A stretch of 64,000 nucleotides of DNA from Agaribacillus sp965228415 (GCA_965228415.1 OZ245814.1:6138001-6202000); one strand, 5' to 3'. Shown: positions 27,622-37,659, numbered from the stretch's first letter. Notes: generated by a model from the letters alone, not told the origin. Made by a program: numbers and translations.

Positions 27622-28680
27622 ATGAAAATGATCGTTAAAATCCTCGCAATCTTTTTGTTGGTATGGAGCGTGACGGTTGGTTGCCAATCACCTGACAGAA
27701 AAAATAATGCCTCTGCGGACCATACTACAGCAAAGGATGCAGAGACAAGCCGTTTTACGCCTCATGTCGAAATACTGGCTGATGAGGGGGCTCAGATCAT
27801 TGACGCGCAGGCTGAAGTGGTGATTTTATCCGGAGGCTTTAACTGGACGGAAGGGCCGGTTTACATTAAGCTGGGGGATTATCTTTTATTCTCAGATATC
27901 CCGGAGAACAAGATTTACAAGTGGAAAGATGGGGAAGGTATCAGTGAGTTTTTAACCCCATCGGGATTTACCGGTATACTTGACAGAGATCGCCAGCCCG
28001 GATCCAACGGTTTGTTGCTTAATGCCGATGGTCAACTGGTCCTCTGCCAGCATGGGGACCGGCGGCTTGCGCTGCTGGAAAGTCCGCTGGATGAAGCAAA
28101 GCCTGTCTATGCCACTATAAAGGATAATTATAAGGGGAAAAGATTAAACAGTCCCAATGATGCCGTTTTCCACAGCAATGGTGATCTGTACTTCACAGAT
28201 CCTCCCTATGGATTAGACAAGGGGATTGATGATCCCGCCAGGGAATTGGATTTTCAAGGGGTTTACAGGCTTAGGCCCGATGGTCAGATAGATTTAATTA
28301 CCAAAGCCTTGAAATACCCTAACGGGATCGCACTTTCACCGGATGAAAAAACGCTATATGTTGCTTGCTCAGATCCTGATAATGCTGTTTGGATGTCCTA
28401 TGAATTAAATGAAAAGGGCCTCGCTGCTGGTGAAAGCGTATTTTATGATGCCAGCGCCTATGGACAAATGAATAAGGGATTGCCGGATGGTATGAAAACC
28501 AATAAGGCCGGCTACATTTTTGCAACAGGTCCTGAGGGTTTATGGATATTCAACCCGGAGGGTAAAGTGTTGGCTAAGGTATTTACGGGCCAAAAAACCT
28601 CCAACTGCGCCCTTTCGGCTGATGAAAAATTGGTTTTCCTCACGGCAGATGATTTTGTTATGCGGGTAAAACTGATATGA
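27622..28680 (+). CDS. SMP-30/gluconolactonase-family lipoprotein lactonase
   Basis: A 352-residue protein from ATG 27622, where MKMIVKILAIFLLVWSVTVGC gives a clean lipobox; the longer frame upstream overlaps the permease and lacks one. It is a six-bladed beta-propeller of the SMP-30/gluconolaconase family, with calcium-site residues in 'TEGPVY' (Glu), 'LNSPNDAVF' (Asn), 'YPNGIALSPDE' (Asn) and 'LPDGMKTNKAGY' (Asp). It likely opens an aldonolactone, here D-galactono-lactone, to galactonate. As a lipoprotein it would work in the periplasm, which fits the neighbouring GntP permease. Its stop overlaps the next start by 4 bases. Confidence 0.85.
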   Translation: MKMIVKILAIFLLVWSVTVGCQSPDRKNNASADHTTAKDAETSRFTPHVEILADEGAQIIDAQAEVVILSGGFNWTEGPVYIKLGDYLLFSDIPENKIYKWKDGEGISEFLTPSGFTGILDRDRQPGSNGLLLNADGQLVLCQHGDRRLALLESPLDEAKPVYATIKDNYKGKRLNSPNDAVFHSNGDLYFTDPPYGLDKGIDDPARELDFQGVYRLRPDGQIDLITKALKYPNGIALSPDEKTLYVACSDPDNAVWMSYELNEKGLAAGESVFYDASAYGQMNKGLPDGMKTNKAGYIFATGPEGLWIFNPEGKVLAKVFTGQKTSNCALSADEKLVFLTADDFVMRVKLI

Positions 28681-30866
28681 GCCATATGGATTTTGCAAAT
28701 GTCCTCGTAAGAAGTAAAAAACTTTTTCTGTCCGTAGCCATTTTGGCCACACACTTTTTCTGCGCCGGCCTGTTAATGGCACAGGGAGCAGTAGATATTC
28801 AGTTTGCAAGGCAAAAAATAACACAAGCCAGGTTAAACCACGGTAGCATACCGGCGTCAGTTCAAATTAAATTTCAACTGGATACCGTAAATCTAACGCC
28901 ACAGGCTTATCGGGTCGAAATTGAATACAATGTTGTGACCATTTACGGCGGGGACGGAAGGGGACTTTTATACGGTGGCTTAGAAGTAGCCGAGCAGATT
29001 GCGTTAAATAAGAAGATTACCGAAACGTCGGGTAAACCTTTCATTGAGAAGCGGGGCATAAAATTCAACATTCCACTGGACGCCCGTACGCCCAGTTATG
29101 ATGACTCCGGCGATGCTGCGCAAAAGAATATTGCAGAGATGTGGAACTGGGATTTTTGGCAGGAGTTTTTGGATGAAATGGCTATGCACCGCTATAACAC
29201 ACTCACGCTTTGGAATCCCCATCCTTTTCCTTCTATGATCAAATTGCCGGATTATCCGGAAGTAGCCCTGGATGATGTTTGCGTGACTACACTGAAACCC
29301 CTGGGCAGGGAGAATGAGTGGGGAGATCCGCAATTGGTTACCACCAATGTGATGGAGAATCTGAAGACAATAAAGAAGATAAGCATAGATCAGAAAATTG
29401 CCTTTTGGAGGCGGGTAATGCGTTATGCCAAAAGCAGGGGAATAGCCATCTACTATATAACCTGGAATATTTGCCCGAATAGTGTAGCCATGCCGGTGGA
29501 GCCTTTCCATAAAACCTTTGGCATCAAGTTGCGGGATGAAAAACCTGGAAAATATGGAATAACACACCAAATGAACAATCCTAAAACTGTTGCCTACTAC
29601 CGCGCAGCCGTAAAGACATTTTTGTTAACCTATCCGGAGGTGGAAGGGATAGGAGTGACAGCCGGAGAATATATGCCCCATTCCTGGGAAGGCTATAACC
29701 GGGAACAATGGTTATGGCAAACCTACGGTCAGGGAATACTTGATGCCAAGGCACTTCAACCCGATCGAACCGTTCCGTTTATTCACCGGGTTTGGTATTC
29801 CGATATGGATCAGATCATGAGATATTGGGGGCAGTATCCCGATCCCTTTGAGGTGAGTTTTAAATACTCCAAGGCCAGGCTTTATTCTTCTCCCTATCCG
29901 GAATTCGCCAAATCCCATATCGATGCTATGGCCCCCTATGACCTGAAATCCTGGTGGAATTTGAGAAATGATGATATTTTTGTCTATCGCTGGGGAGACC
30001 CTGATTTTGTTCGCGAGTTTTTACGATTTTTTCCGGAAAAACATACGGCCGGATATCACATGGGATCCGATGGTTATGTATGGGGTCGCGAGTTTATCAG
30101 CAAAAATCCGGAGTTATCCGGAGAGTTAGAGATAAAAAAACACTGGTACTCCTTTATGCTTTGGGGCAGACTAGGATTCAACGATCAGTTGCCCAAAGAT
30201 TTTTTTGTGAAAAAACTGGCGGTGCACTATGGTCTGGCAGATGCCTCCGATCTCTACGCCGCCTGGCAAATTGCCTCCAGGATCATCCCCCGGGTGAATC
30301 AGTTCCATTGGCGCGACTGGGATCATATGTGGTCGGTAGAAGCTTGTATGGCACGCCCGGTATTGGGCGGCTTTCGCAGCGTCATTGATTTTATGGACAA
30401 TCCCACCATGGCTGGCAGCAACCTTTTAAATCCCCGGGAATTTGTAAGCGCAACAATGGCCAAAAAGGCCATAACCAAGACAACTCCCGAGGCGGTGGTG
30501 GCGGAACTTCACGACAATGCAAACAGTACCCTTGCCAAAGTAGCTGAACTTCGAAAGACCGGGGACATATCCTCCGAATATGCTACCTTATTGGATGATA
30601 TGGCTGCAATGGCTTTTTTAGGACACTATTATGCGGAGAAAATTCAAGGGGCTGTATTATTGGCTTTCTATGAAGAAAGCCAGGCAAAAAACTACAGGCA
30701 GGAGGCAATCACCCACTTGCAAAAAGCGCTGGATTATTGGATAGCCTATGCCCAAATTTCCAAAGCCAATTACAAGCCTCAGATGCTGGCCCGCACTAAT
30801 TTGCTCGATTGGAACGCCATGATCCACGAAGTCAAAAGGGATATTGATCTGGCAAAAAACAAATAA
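28677..30866 (+). CDS. Unclassified glycosidase-like secreted protein (alpha-glucuronidase/GH20-like fold)
   Basis: A 729-residue protein with an N-terminal signal sequence (hydrophobic 15-36, 'GLLMAQG'). Residues 37-125 resemble the small alpha/beta domain that precedes the barrel in GH20, GH67 and related enzymes ('IYGGDGRGLLYGGLEVAEQI'). The central part looks like a TIM barrel; 'EVEGIGVTAGEYM' (Glu331) is at the place of a catalytic carboxylate in GH67, and 'WNLRNDDIFVYRWGDPDFVREFL' is Trp-rich like a sugar-binding cleft. The C-terminus is helical. I do not recognise a named CAZy family. The 4-base overlap with the lactonase gene shows translational coupling. An exo-enzyme for modified galactan ends is a fair guess. 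Confidence 0.65.
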   Translation: MSHMDFANVLVRSKKLFLSVAILATHFFCAGLLMAQGAVDIQFARQKITQARLNHGSIPASVQIKFQLDTVNLTPQAYRVEIEYNVVTIYGGDGRGLLYGGLEVAEQIALNKKITETSGKPFIEKRGIKFNIPLDARTPSYDDSGDAAQKNIAEMWNWDFWQEFLDEMAMHRYNTLTLWNPHPFPSMIKLPDYPEVALDDVCVTTLKPLGRENEWGDPQLVTTNVMENLKTIKKISIDQKIAFWRRVMRYAKSRGIAIYYITWNICPNSVAMPVEPFHKTFGIKLRDEKPGKYGITHQMNNPKTVAYYRAAVKTFLLTYPEVEGIGVTAGEYMPHSWEGYNREQWLWQTYGQGILDAKALQPDRTVPFIHRVWYSDMDQIMRYWGQYPDPFEVSFKYSKARLYSSPYPEFAKSHIDAMAPYDLKSWWNLRNDDIFVYRWGDPDFVREFLRFFPEKHTAGYHMGSDGYVWGREFISKNPELSGELEIKKHWYSFMLWGRLGFNDQLPKDFFVKKLAVHYGLADASDLYAAWQIASRIIPRVNQFHWRDWDHMWSVEACMARPVLGGFRSVIDFMDNPTMAGSNLLNPREFVSATMAKKAITKTTPEAVVAELHDNANSTLAKVAELRKTGDISSEYATLLDDMAAMAFLGHYYAEKIQGAVLLAFYEESQAKNYRQEAITHLQKALDYWIAYAQISKANYKPQMLARTNLLDWNAMIHEVKRDIDLAKNK

Positions 30867-30907
30867 CAGGTGCCGTTATTCATTTGTGCAGGCAATAATC
30901 CCTCTTT

Positions 30908-33900
30908 TTAATTAAAAAGCCTGGTTTTAGCCTGAAAATTAGAAGGGTCTTCTGCTAATGCTTTATTAAACAATACTTCGGCCTTATCTTTTTTATTTAA
31001 TCCCCAATACCCTAATCCCTGGAGGGCATAAGCTTCCGCCAGTCTGACGTTATCCGATCGTTGATTTCCGAATATGGAGAAAAAATCATTTTCATCCATG
31101 CTTTCAATTCGTTTGTGGCCTTTTTCAATCAAGCCGTTGAATACTTCCTCAGCCATTTTCTTATCGCCGAGTTTTAGCAAAGCCATTCCCCGGTAATACA
31201 AATCATTGTCTTTGAAATCCATTTCAATAGATTTTTTATAGTGCTTTTTAGCTTGATTTTTTTGACCAGATTTTTCCAGCGCCAGGCCGATGAAATAATG
31301 AGATTGCCCTTCTCTGCTATTTTGACCAATATCCAGGTTTCTTGGATATTCAATGGTTTTTTCAAAACATTTCAGCGCTTCAGCAGCATTTCCCGAAGCC
31401 AATAGTTTTTTGCCTTTTAGCAACCACGCATCTACCCAGGTATTGTGTATATTTCCCACGCCTTCGACTTTCCTGAAATGGTGGGTTTGCAATATTTTCA
31501 AGGCCTCTTCAGTAGATCCCTGTAACAATTCCAAATTGACTTTTCTGGATAAAGGATTGTCATTTTTATGTATCAGATCTTCGGCCTCGTTTAAATAAGC
31601 CAGGCGTACTTCCGGAGCCTCACCTGTTTTTATGGCGTAATTGTCTTGTTCAAAATAAAATTCAGGCTGTGTCGGATCATATTTAATGGCCAGCGCTATA
31701 TGATCGCTGGCCTTTTGAGGGTTGTTTTCAAAATGATTTGCCGCAAAGGAGAGGTTTCTGTGGGCCATGGCAAATTCATTGTTTATAGAGACGGCCCTCT
31801 CCCATTTTTTAATGGCCTTGCCAGGCTGATGGTCGTAAAGTAAATTGCCCAGGTAATACCATGCCTTGAAGTCCGACGGGTTTTGTTTGATCGCTGCCTT
31901 CAGAACCTTTTCTGTTTCCCAGCGGAAGGGAGAACAATAATCAATCGCCATTTGGGAGGCTGCCTGATAGCTAAGGTTACCGGCAGGACCATTACCCAGC
32001 AGTTGTTGATAATACCCCTGATAATAGTATAACAAAGGGTTTTTGTTAACCCGTGGATTTTTATCCTTTTCGGCCAATTTCAGTATGGTAATAGCATCTT
32101 CATAAAGGCCGCAGTTGCCAAGCTTGACAATCAGGTCGAGATAATTCTGTATTTCGCCTCTCATTTTCGCAAAAAAGACCTCGCGGCTCGCTGCATTAGC
32201 CAGGAGTTTTTCGCCATAGGCATAAAGGTTGAGCGGGTCCATTTGTAGCAGGTACTTTGACTGCTGGCTGACGCTTTCTGTCATGTCCAGTTTCCTGAGT
32301 AGAGATAGCTTTATTTCGTGAGCGCGATTGTTTTCCACGCCAACCGAAAGTGCCTTTTCAATGTGATCCAGGGCTGCATGATATTTCCCCATGCTGCTCT
32401 CAATCATGGACAATTGTAAATGACTGGCGCCATACCACGTGTAGTCCCAGCTAGCTCTGTAAAAGCAGTCAAAGGCTTCTTCTTTCTTATTCAAGGCCAT
32501 TTTTGTGAGCCCTAACAAATAAAATGCCTCACAATCCCTGGCCCGCGTGTAGTCAGTAGTCCATCGGTCTGCGCTGCGTTGCAGGTGCTTTTCAGCTTTG
32601 TCAAATACACCTGCTTTTAGGTACCAGGCGCCAAGTCTTAGATTGGCGAAAGCATTTTTTGGTGCTCTTTTGACGGCCTCCTCATAGTATAGTAGCGGGG
32701 AGACCAATGGGTTAAAGATCTGCTCTAATCTCAATCCGGTAAACACTAATGCTTCAATATCTTCAATCTCATCGGGCGCCTTCGCAGGCTTGACGGGATC
32801 AGGCATGGGATTGCCTGCCTTTTCCTCAGGCTGATAACTTACCAGTTCCCGGTTATTATTATCTTCAATCAACACTAAAAGGTCATGGTAGGCCATGCCG
32901 GTGGGCAGGTTGACGACCCAACTTTTGGGATGGGCAGGTCCGAGTGCGGTTTTGGTGCTCCAGATTGTTTCTGTACCGTTTTTCACCTGTACTGTCGCCG
33001 CCTCAAAGTCGGTGTAGGCATGTACTTCTACCAAGGCTTTGCGGTCTCCCTGCATTTCAAAATTGACAGCGGCCTCCAGAGTGGATTCTTTCACACTTTG
33101 CATTCCTCGTAGCGGCATGAAATACATAGTAGCTTCTTTGGTGAAGTATGGATGACACCAACTATAATCGGGTTGGTTATTTGAATAGGCACCGGTCATA
33201 ATTTCAATGTATGGGCCGTCCTCATCGGTCAGAATTTTTTCCCACATATCGGCTCTGGGCGAGGTGCCCCAGGTCCAGAGTTTTTTTCCAATGACAATAT
33301 TTTTGTTTCCCACCACACATATGCCGGCCTTTTTTCCATGATCAATGCCTGCCACAAATTGCCCCTGGTCTTCCCAGGCGAAAAACGATCCTCCCTCGGG
33401 TGTATTTTTCCACAGGCTGATATCGGTATTTTCAAATTGGTTTCCCCGGTATTTTTCATTGGATACCGGCCATCTTGTAAAATCTATTTTGCGATGAAAT
33501 GTAGCAAACTCTGTTTTTGGCGGGTAAATGACCTGGTAGTTTTCATTGGTATGTACGGCGGTATTGGCCCAAATCAGGAATTGATGAGGCAATTCGGTTT
33601 GATTGACATATTTGATGTCTACTTTTAAGATAGCATTGTCCGGAAACATGGTCAATCCTACCATCCATCGGATCTGGTGCCTGATCTCCAATTCCCCTAC
33701 CCAGATAGTTTTGCTGCCGTCCTCATTTTCTACCAGTTCATAATCCGTTGGCATAAAAGTGGATGCCCGATGGTGATGAGGAATATTCCATTCCACGCCG
33801 CCGGATATCCATGCTCCCAGCATGCCGATCAGTGATGGTTTGATGACATTGTTTTTGTAGATGACATTGTATCCATTGGTTTTGTCCACCATGGCATATA

Positions 33901-34195
33901 GCCGGCCACCCAATTCCGGAAGTACGCATATCTCCAAAAACCTATTCTCCATAAATAGCCCTTTGTAGGAAGCATCCTTCTTTTCATCTGAAAGATTTCC
34001 ATCAAAAACATACGGGTAGACCCTTCCCTGGGCGCCCTGGTAAGCCCGGCCGGTATAGAAATAAGGAACCTTGCGGGGTTCGCCTACTTCATAGGTAGGG
34101 ATGGTAATTTCCTTTTCGTATATTTTAAGCCCTTCCTGGGCCAGTGTTGTGGCTAACTGAAACAGACACAAAGAGAGAGTGATTAATGCTTTCAT
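30908..34195 (-). CDS. DUF5107-TPR secreted protein
   Basis: A 1095-residue protein with a signal peptide ending near 'TTLAQ'. Residues about 30-400 are a DUF5107 domain ('VYPYVFDG', 'FMENRFLEICVLPELGGRLYAMVDKTNGYNVIYKN', 'GGVEWNIPHHHRAS', 'WAHPYF'-like 'WCHPYFTKEATMYFMPLRGM'), a beta-sandwich related to aldose-epimerase-like folds. From about residue 500 to the end there are some 12 tetratricopeptide-like repeats. Such fusions are common next to SusCD genes in Bacteroidota, but the function is not settled; a carbohydrate-binding or hydrolytic front with a protein-interaction tail is the most I can infer. It is the last gene of the SusCD unit, behind two hairpins, and it converges with the plus-strand operon. 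Confidence 0.75.
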   Translation of the reverse strand: MKALITLSLCLFQLATTLAQEGLKIYEKEITIPTYEVGEPRKVPYFYTGRAYQGAQGRVYPYVFDGNLSDEKKDASYKGLFMENRFLEICVLPELGGRLYAMVDKTNGYNVIYKNNVIKPSLIGMLGAWISGGVEWNIPHHHRASTFMPTDYELVENEDGSKTIWVGELEIRHQIRWMVGLTMFPDNAILKVDIKYVNQTELPHQFLIWANTAVHTNENYQVIYPPKTEFATFHRKIDFTRWPVSNEKYRGNQFENTDISLWKNTPEGGSFFAWEDQGQFVAGIDHGKKAGICVVGNKNIVIGKKLWTWGTSPRADMWEKILTDEDGPYIEIMTGAYSNNQPDYSWCHPYFTKEATMYFMPLRGMQSVKESTLEAAVNFEMQGDRKALVEVHAYTDFEAATVQVKNGTETIWSTKTALGPAHPKSWVVNLPTGMAYHDLLVLIEDNNNRELVSYQPEEKAGNPMPDPVKPAKAPDEIEDIEALVFTGLRLEQIFNPLVSPLLYYEEAVKRAPKNAFANLRLGAWYLKAGVFDKAEKHLQRSADRWTTDYTRARDCEAFYLLGLTKMALNKKEEAFDCFYRASWDYTWYGASHLQLSMIESSMGKYHAALDHIEKALSVGVENNRAHEIKLSLLRKLDMTESVSQQSKYLLQMDPLNLYAYGEKLLANAASREVFFAKMRGEIQNYLDLIVKLGNCGLYEDAITILKLAEKDKNPRVNKNPLLYYYQGYYQQLLGNGPAGNLSYQAASQMAIDYCSPFRWETEKVLKAAIKQNPSDFKAWYYLGNLLYDHQPGKAIKKWERAVSINNEFAMAHRNLSFAANHFENNPQKASDHIALAIKYDPTQPEFYFEQDNYAIKTGEAPEVRLAYLNEAEDLIHKNDNPLSRKVNLELLQGSTEEALKILQTHHFRKVEGVGNIHNTWVDAWLLKGKKLLASGNAAEALKCFEKTIEYPRNLDIGQNSREGQSHYFIGLALEKSGQKNQAKKHYKKSIEMDFKDNDLYYRGMALLKLGDKKMAEEVFNGLIEKGHKRIESMDENDFFSIFGNQRSDNVRLAEAYALQGLGYWGLNKKDKAEVLFNKALAEDPSNFQAKTRLFN

Positions 34196-34222
34196 GGCGT
34201 TAATTAGTATTTTTTGACAATT

Positions 34223-34243
34223 TTCCCCTTCCTAAGGGGAAAG
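34223..34243 (-). terminator. Hairpin ahead of the DUF5107-TPR gene
   Basis: TTTCCCCTT-CCT-AAGGGGAAA, 9-base perfect arms with a 3-base loop. On the minus strand the run AATTGTCAAAAAATACT follows, so it is not a classic T-tailed terminator. Together with a second small hairpin GCGGCA-AG-TGCCGC at 34275-34288, which overlaps the end of the CRTAC1-like gene, it can reduce read-through into the DUF5107 gene. Confidence 0.5.
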
Positions 34244-34287
34244 GATGTTTTGTATTATAAAAATTGGCGTTCCTGCGGCAAGTGCCG

Positions 34288-37200
34288 CTAAAATTGATTC
34301 ACCCTAAATAAATAATGTTGCGTATTGTTGTTAATGACAAACAATACAGAACCTTTAGAAGTACTTACTGTCTGCATATCTCGTACGTCCTTATCCGCAA
34401 AGAAGCCGGATTCCAGGTTTGAACGCCATGTAAAGGCGCCTTTGCCATCTCCTTTTAGGAAAGCGCCGATGCCCGCGTCGGCCCTGGTTGTTTCAACTTC
34501 CGACTGATAATTGTTTCCTGCCAACAACAGGTCTTTTGTATCATCCCCATCAAAATCCTGGTATAATATACTGTTTATAGGCGACTGCTGCACTGCTAGG
34601 GTAAAGGGCGAAAATGAATACTTACCATCCCCGTCGTTGAAAAAGATCCCTGAACGAAATTCTACAGCCTGGTAATGTAAAGCTGACTTTAAATTTGCCC
34701 CTACAATGCCGCCAAGGTCCCTGCTGGCAAAATCACTGTAGGTTTGAATTTTTTGTGCCAGGTGTGGCATCTGTTGAGACATACATGTTTTACCTCTGAC
34801 AGGCACCTGTTTGTCGTGATAATATTTGGCCAACATAATATCTTCAACACCATTGTAGTCAAAATCGTGGGTGTACACGTGAAATGGCTTTTCTTCGGAG
34901 GCGTGAAACTTGTAGTTTAATCCCAAATTACCGCCTACGATATCCAGGTCGTCATCGCCGTCAATATCGACTACTAACAATTTGTTCCACCAGCCTGTAG
35001 ATGACGACAGGGTATTATAACGATCGCTTTTTAATAACCTGTTATTTTCATTGATGAAGACGTCGATACCCATCCACTCACCGGTGATAATTAAATCTGT
35101 ATGACCATCACTATTGATATCAGCCCACACCGCATCAGTTACCATTCCCGATTGCTTTAGTCCGGGGGCCAGTTCCTCGGAAGCAATGGAAAATTTCCCA
35201 TTTTGATTTATGAGCAAATAACTTGAGGGAGGGTAGGGGTACTTGCCGGGAACTACCCTTCCCCCTATAAATAAATCGAGATCTCCATCTCCATCATAAT
35301 CATTAGGCACAGACACCGATCCGGCTGATAACAATTCTGGCAGGGCATCTCTGGATTTGGTGAATTGGCCTTTACCATTGTTCAGGTACAATCTGTCTTG
35401 CAGTAATTTTGGATTCCTGTCGAATTCGTAGCTTCCGCTGACCACATACAGGTCCAGGTCCCCGTCCCCATCGGAATCAAAAAAACAGGCGCCTACGTCT
35501 TCCCGTTGTTTATCCCTGATAAAATCGGCGATCTCCATGGTTCTGAATGTACCGGTTCTTTGCCCCAACAGCAGTTGCCCGGCCTGTCTGTGTCCACCGC
35601 CGATAAAAACATCCTCCAGACCATCGCCGTTTACATCGCCTTTGGCTAGGGCAGGCCCGGTTTGAGAAAGTTTGTGAGGTAGTAAAATTTGCCTACTGTA
35701 ATCATTAAAAGCAGGGTCGCTGTGATAGTAATTGGAGGGTATCCTGGTGAAAACAGTTTTTTCAGGGTTTTTATCAGCCTCCAATTGATCGATATTTTTT
35801 GTAGCGTCATATTTGATAAAGAGCAATTGATTGGCGGCTATATTGACCAGTTCCTGTTTTGTATCATCCGGCCAAAGTACTTCGATTTTGGCGATTGAAT
35901 CATTGGTCCCTATCCCAAAGTGTAATTTATTAGAAACGGAGGAGAGAAAACCCCTGGTATTGACCAACTGTCGTATTTGCCTGCTTCCGTCATTTAAGTG
36001 GAGTGTTGCAATGCTTCCGACACCGAATTTATTTTTTTCTGGGCCTGAAAACGCTATTTGTAAAAAGTTGCCCTTCTCCATTTCAATGGCATTGTTTTTT
36101 AAAATAGTGGCTTCTTCGTTGATGTTATTAACAATCACATCCAGGTCGCCATCATTATCGAGATCAGCATATACGGCGCCATTGGAAAAGGTAGTGGTAG
36201 AATCGACCCATTTTACAGAGGTGTTTTCAAAGGTCAGGTCGCCGTTGTTTTTAAAGAAGTAGTTGGTAAGTTTTTGCTGTGGGAGCATTTTAGCAAATTG
36301 CAGAAAGTCTTCTTTGGTAGGCTTCCGTTGATTTTTTCTGAGGATTTGAAGAATTTCATTGTTTTTGTCCCTGTCAATTACATCCCGGAAGACACCATTG
36401 GTGACATAGATGTCATTAAAACCATCCAGATCAAAATCAGCGGATAACAACGACCAGCTCCAGTCGGTATTGGCCACGCCGGCCATATTGGCAATCTCGC
36501 TGAAGGGTCCCATCCCGTTGTTGAGATGCAGCATGTTGTGCATATATTGGTGATGATAGTCGGCAGATACCATCAGATCAAACTGCTCTATAGAGGTCAT
36601 GGCCATGGTAGTTTTGGACCTTATATAATCTTCCGGATTCATGTCCAGTGTCATTAGATCCAGGAGCCCGTCATTATTCACATCCGCCATATCCCCGCCC
36701 ATGCTATTGAAAGACATGTGTTTAAATAATTCGTTTCTTCCCTCGGAAAATGTACCATCACCATTGTTGATATAGGCAAAGTCAGGGATATTGAAATCGT
36801 TGCAAACATAGATATCCGGCCATCCGTCATTGTTCAGATCGCCTACCTGAGGGTTTAGTCCAAACCCAATATCAGGCAGTATCCCAGATTTTAGAGAAAC
36901 GTCTGTAAAATGTCCTGTCCCATCATTATTATAGAGTCGATCGCTCCCTTTTAATGATAGTGTCTTAGGATCTTTTTGTACGGCTTTTAAGTCTACTACC
37001 TTGGTTCTGCTGGTGATATCGGGGGTGTTAGAGATATACACATCCAGGTCGTTGTCTTTATCATAATCAAAAAATGTGGCGTGAATAGCCCTGTTTGTGT
37101 CTGCCAGACCCAGTGGGCCAGCCATTTCCGTAAAAGTAAGATCGCCATTATTGATATAGAGCATATTGGCAAATCTGTTGTCCCGATCAATCCAACCGCC

Positions 37201-37659
37201 CCTGGAGATGTAAATATCTGCAAAGCCGTCATTGTTCACATCTGCCACCGCTACACCGGTATCAAACCCGGCTCTTTTCTCAATACCGGCATTTTCGGTA
37301 ATATCTTCAAATTTAAAATTTCCTTTGTTCAGGTAAAGTTTATTGTCGCCGGCATTTGCAGTAAAAAATAAGTCAACCAGTCCGTCATTGTTAAAGTCCG
37401 CGGCAGCGACGCCACCGCCGATATAAGTATACATGTACTGGTAGTAATTGGACTCCAGGGTTTCAACCAACGTATTTTTGAAGTCAATACCTGATTCAGT
37501 GGAGGAAATGGAGGTAAATAGCTTATCTTGCCGCACCTGCTTTTCCGGCTCCGGACTGTTCCCTGACTGTGTGCAGGAAGTATTTATCAAACCCAGCATA
37601 AGACCGGCACTCAGCACCGGCAATATGCCTAATGCGCGTACCACAATACGAATAACCAT
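34288..37659 (-). CDS. CRTAC1-like FG-GAP/ASPIC-UnbV lipoprotein
   Basis: A 1123-residue protein with a lipobox ('GLINTSC', near residue 29). Two large seven-bladed-type FG-GAP/VCBS regions, with many calcium-binding loops such as DFNNDGLVD, DVNNDGFAD, DYDKDNDLD and DGDGDLD, cover about 60-480 and 640-1110. Between them lies an ASPIC/UnbV domain ('GVGSIATLHLNDGSRQ', 'LHFGIGTND', 'IEVLWPDDTKQELV'). These proteins regularly follow susCD in marine Bacteroidota and are thought to be surface glycan-binding partners, though this is inference. It is separated from susD by 141 bases that include a strong hairpin, so its expression may be lower than that of susCD. Confidence 0.85.
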   Translation of the reverse strand: MVIRIVVRALGILPVLSAGLMLGLINTSCTQSGNSPEPEKQVRQDKLFTSISSTESGIDFKNTLVETLESNYYQYMYTYIGGGVAAADFNNDGLVDLFFTANAGDNKLYLNKGNFKFEDITENAGIEKRAGFDTGVAVADVNNDGFADIYISRGGWIDRDNRFANMLYINNGDLTFTEMAGPLGLADTNRAIHATFFDYDKDNDLDVYISNTPDITSRTKVVDLKAVQKDPKTLSLKGSDRLYNNDGTGHFTDVSLKSGILPDIGFGLNPQVGDLNNDGWPDIYVCNDFNIPDFAYINNGDGTFSEGRNELFKHMSFNSMGGDMADVNNDGLLDLMTLDMNPEDYIRSKTTMAMTSIEQFDLMVSADYHHQYMHNMLHLNNGMGPFSEIANMAGVANTDWSWSLLSADFDLDGFNDIYVTNGVFRDVIDRDKNNEILQILRKNQRKPTKEDFLQFAKMLPQQKLTNYFFKNNGDLTFENTSVKWVDSTTTFSNGAVYADLDNDGDLDVIVNNINEEATILKNNAIEMEKGNFLQIAFSGPEKNKFGVGSIATLHLNDGSRQIRQLVNTRGFLSSVSNKLHFGIGTNDSIAKIEVLWPDDTKQELVNIAANQLLFIKYDATKNIDQLEADKNPEKTVFTRIPSNYYHSDPAFNDYSRQILLPHKLSQTGPALAKGDVNGDGLEDVFIGGGHRQAGQLLLGQRTGTFRTMEIADFIRDKQREDVGACFFDSDGDGDLDLYVVSGSYEFDRNPKLLQDRLYLNNGKGQFTKSRDALPELLSAGSVSVPNDYDGDGDLDLFIGGRVVPGKYPYPPSSYLLINQNGKFSIASEELAPGLKQSGMVTDAVWADINSDGHTDLIITGEWMGIDVFINENNRLLKSDRYNTLSSSTGWWNKLLVVDIDGDDDLDIVGGNLGLNYKFHASEEKPFHVYTHDFDYNGVEDIMLAKYYHDKQVPVRGKTCMSQQMPHLAQKIQTYSDFASRDLGGIVGANLKSALHYQAVEFRSGIFFNDGDGKYSFSPFTLAVQQSPINSILYQDFDGDDTKDLLLAGNNYQSEVETTRADAGIGAFLKGDGKGAFTWRSNLESGFFADKDVRDMQTVSTSKGSVLFVINNNTQHYLFRVNQF

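Noticed and set aside
30904..30919. Palindrome CTTTTTAATTAAAAAG at the end of the DUF5107 gene
   Set aside because: It is pure A+T inside, overlaps the stop codon, and has no loop; likely chance in an AT-rich gap, though it lies between converging genes.
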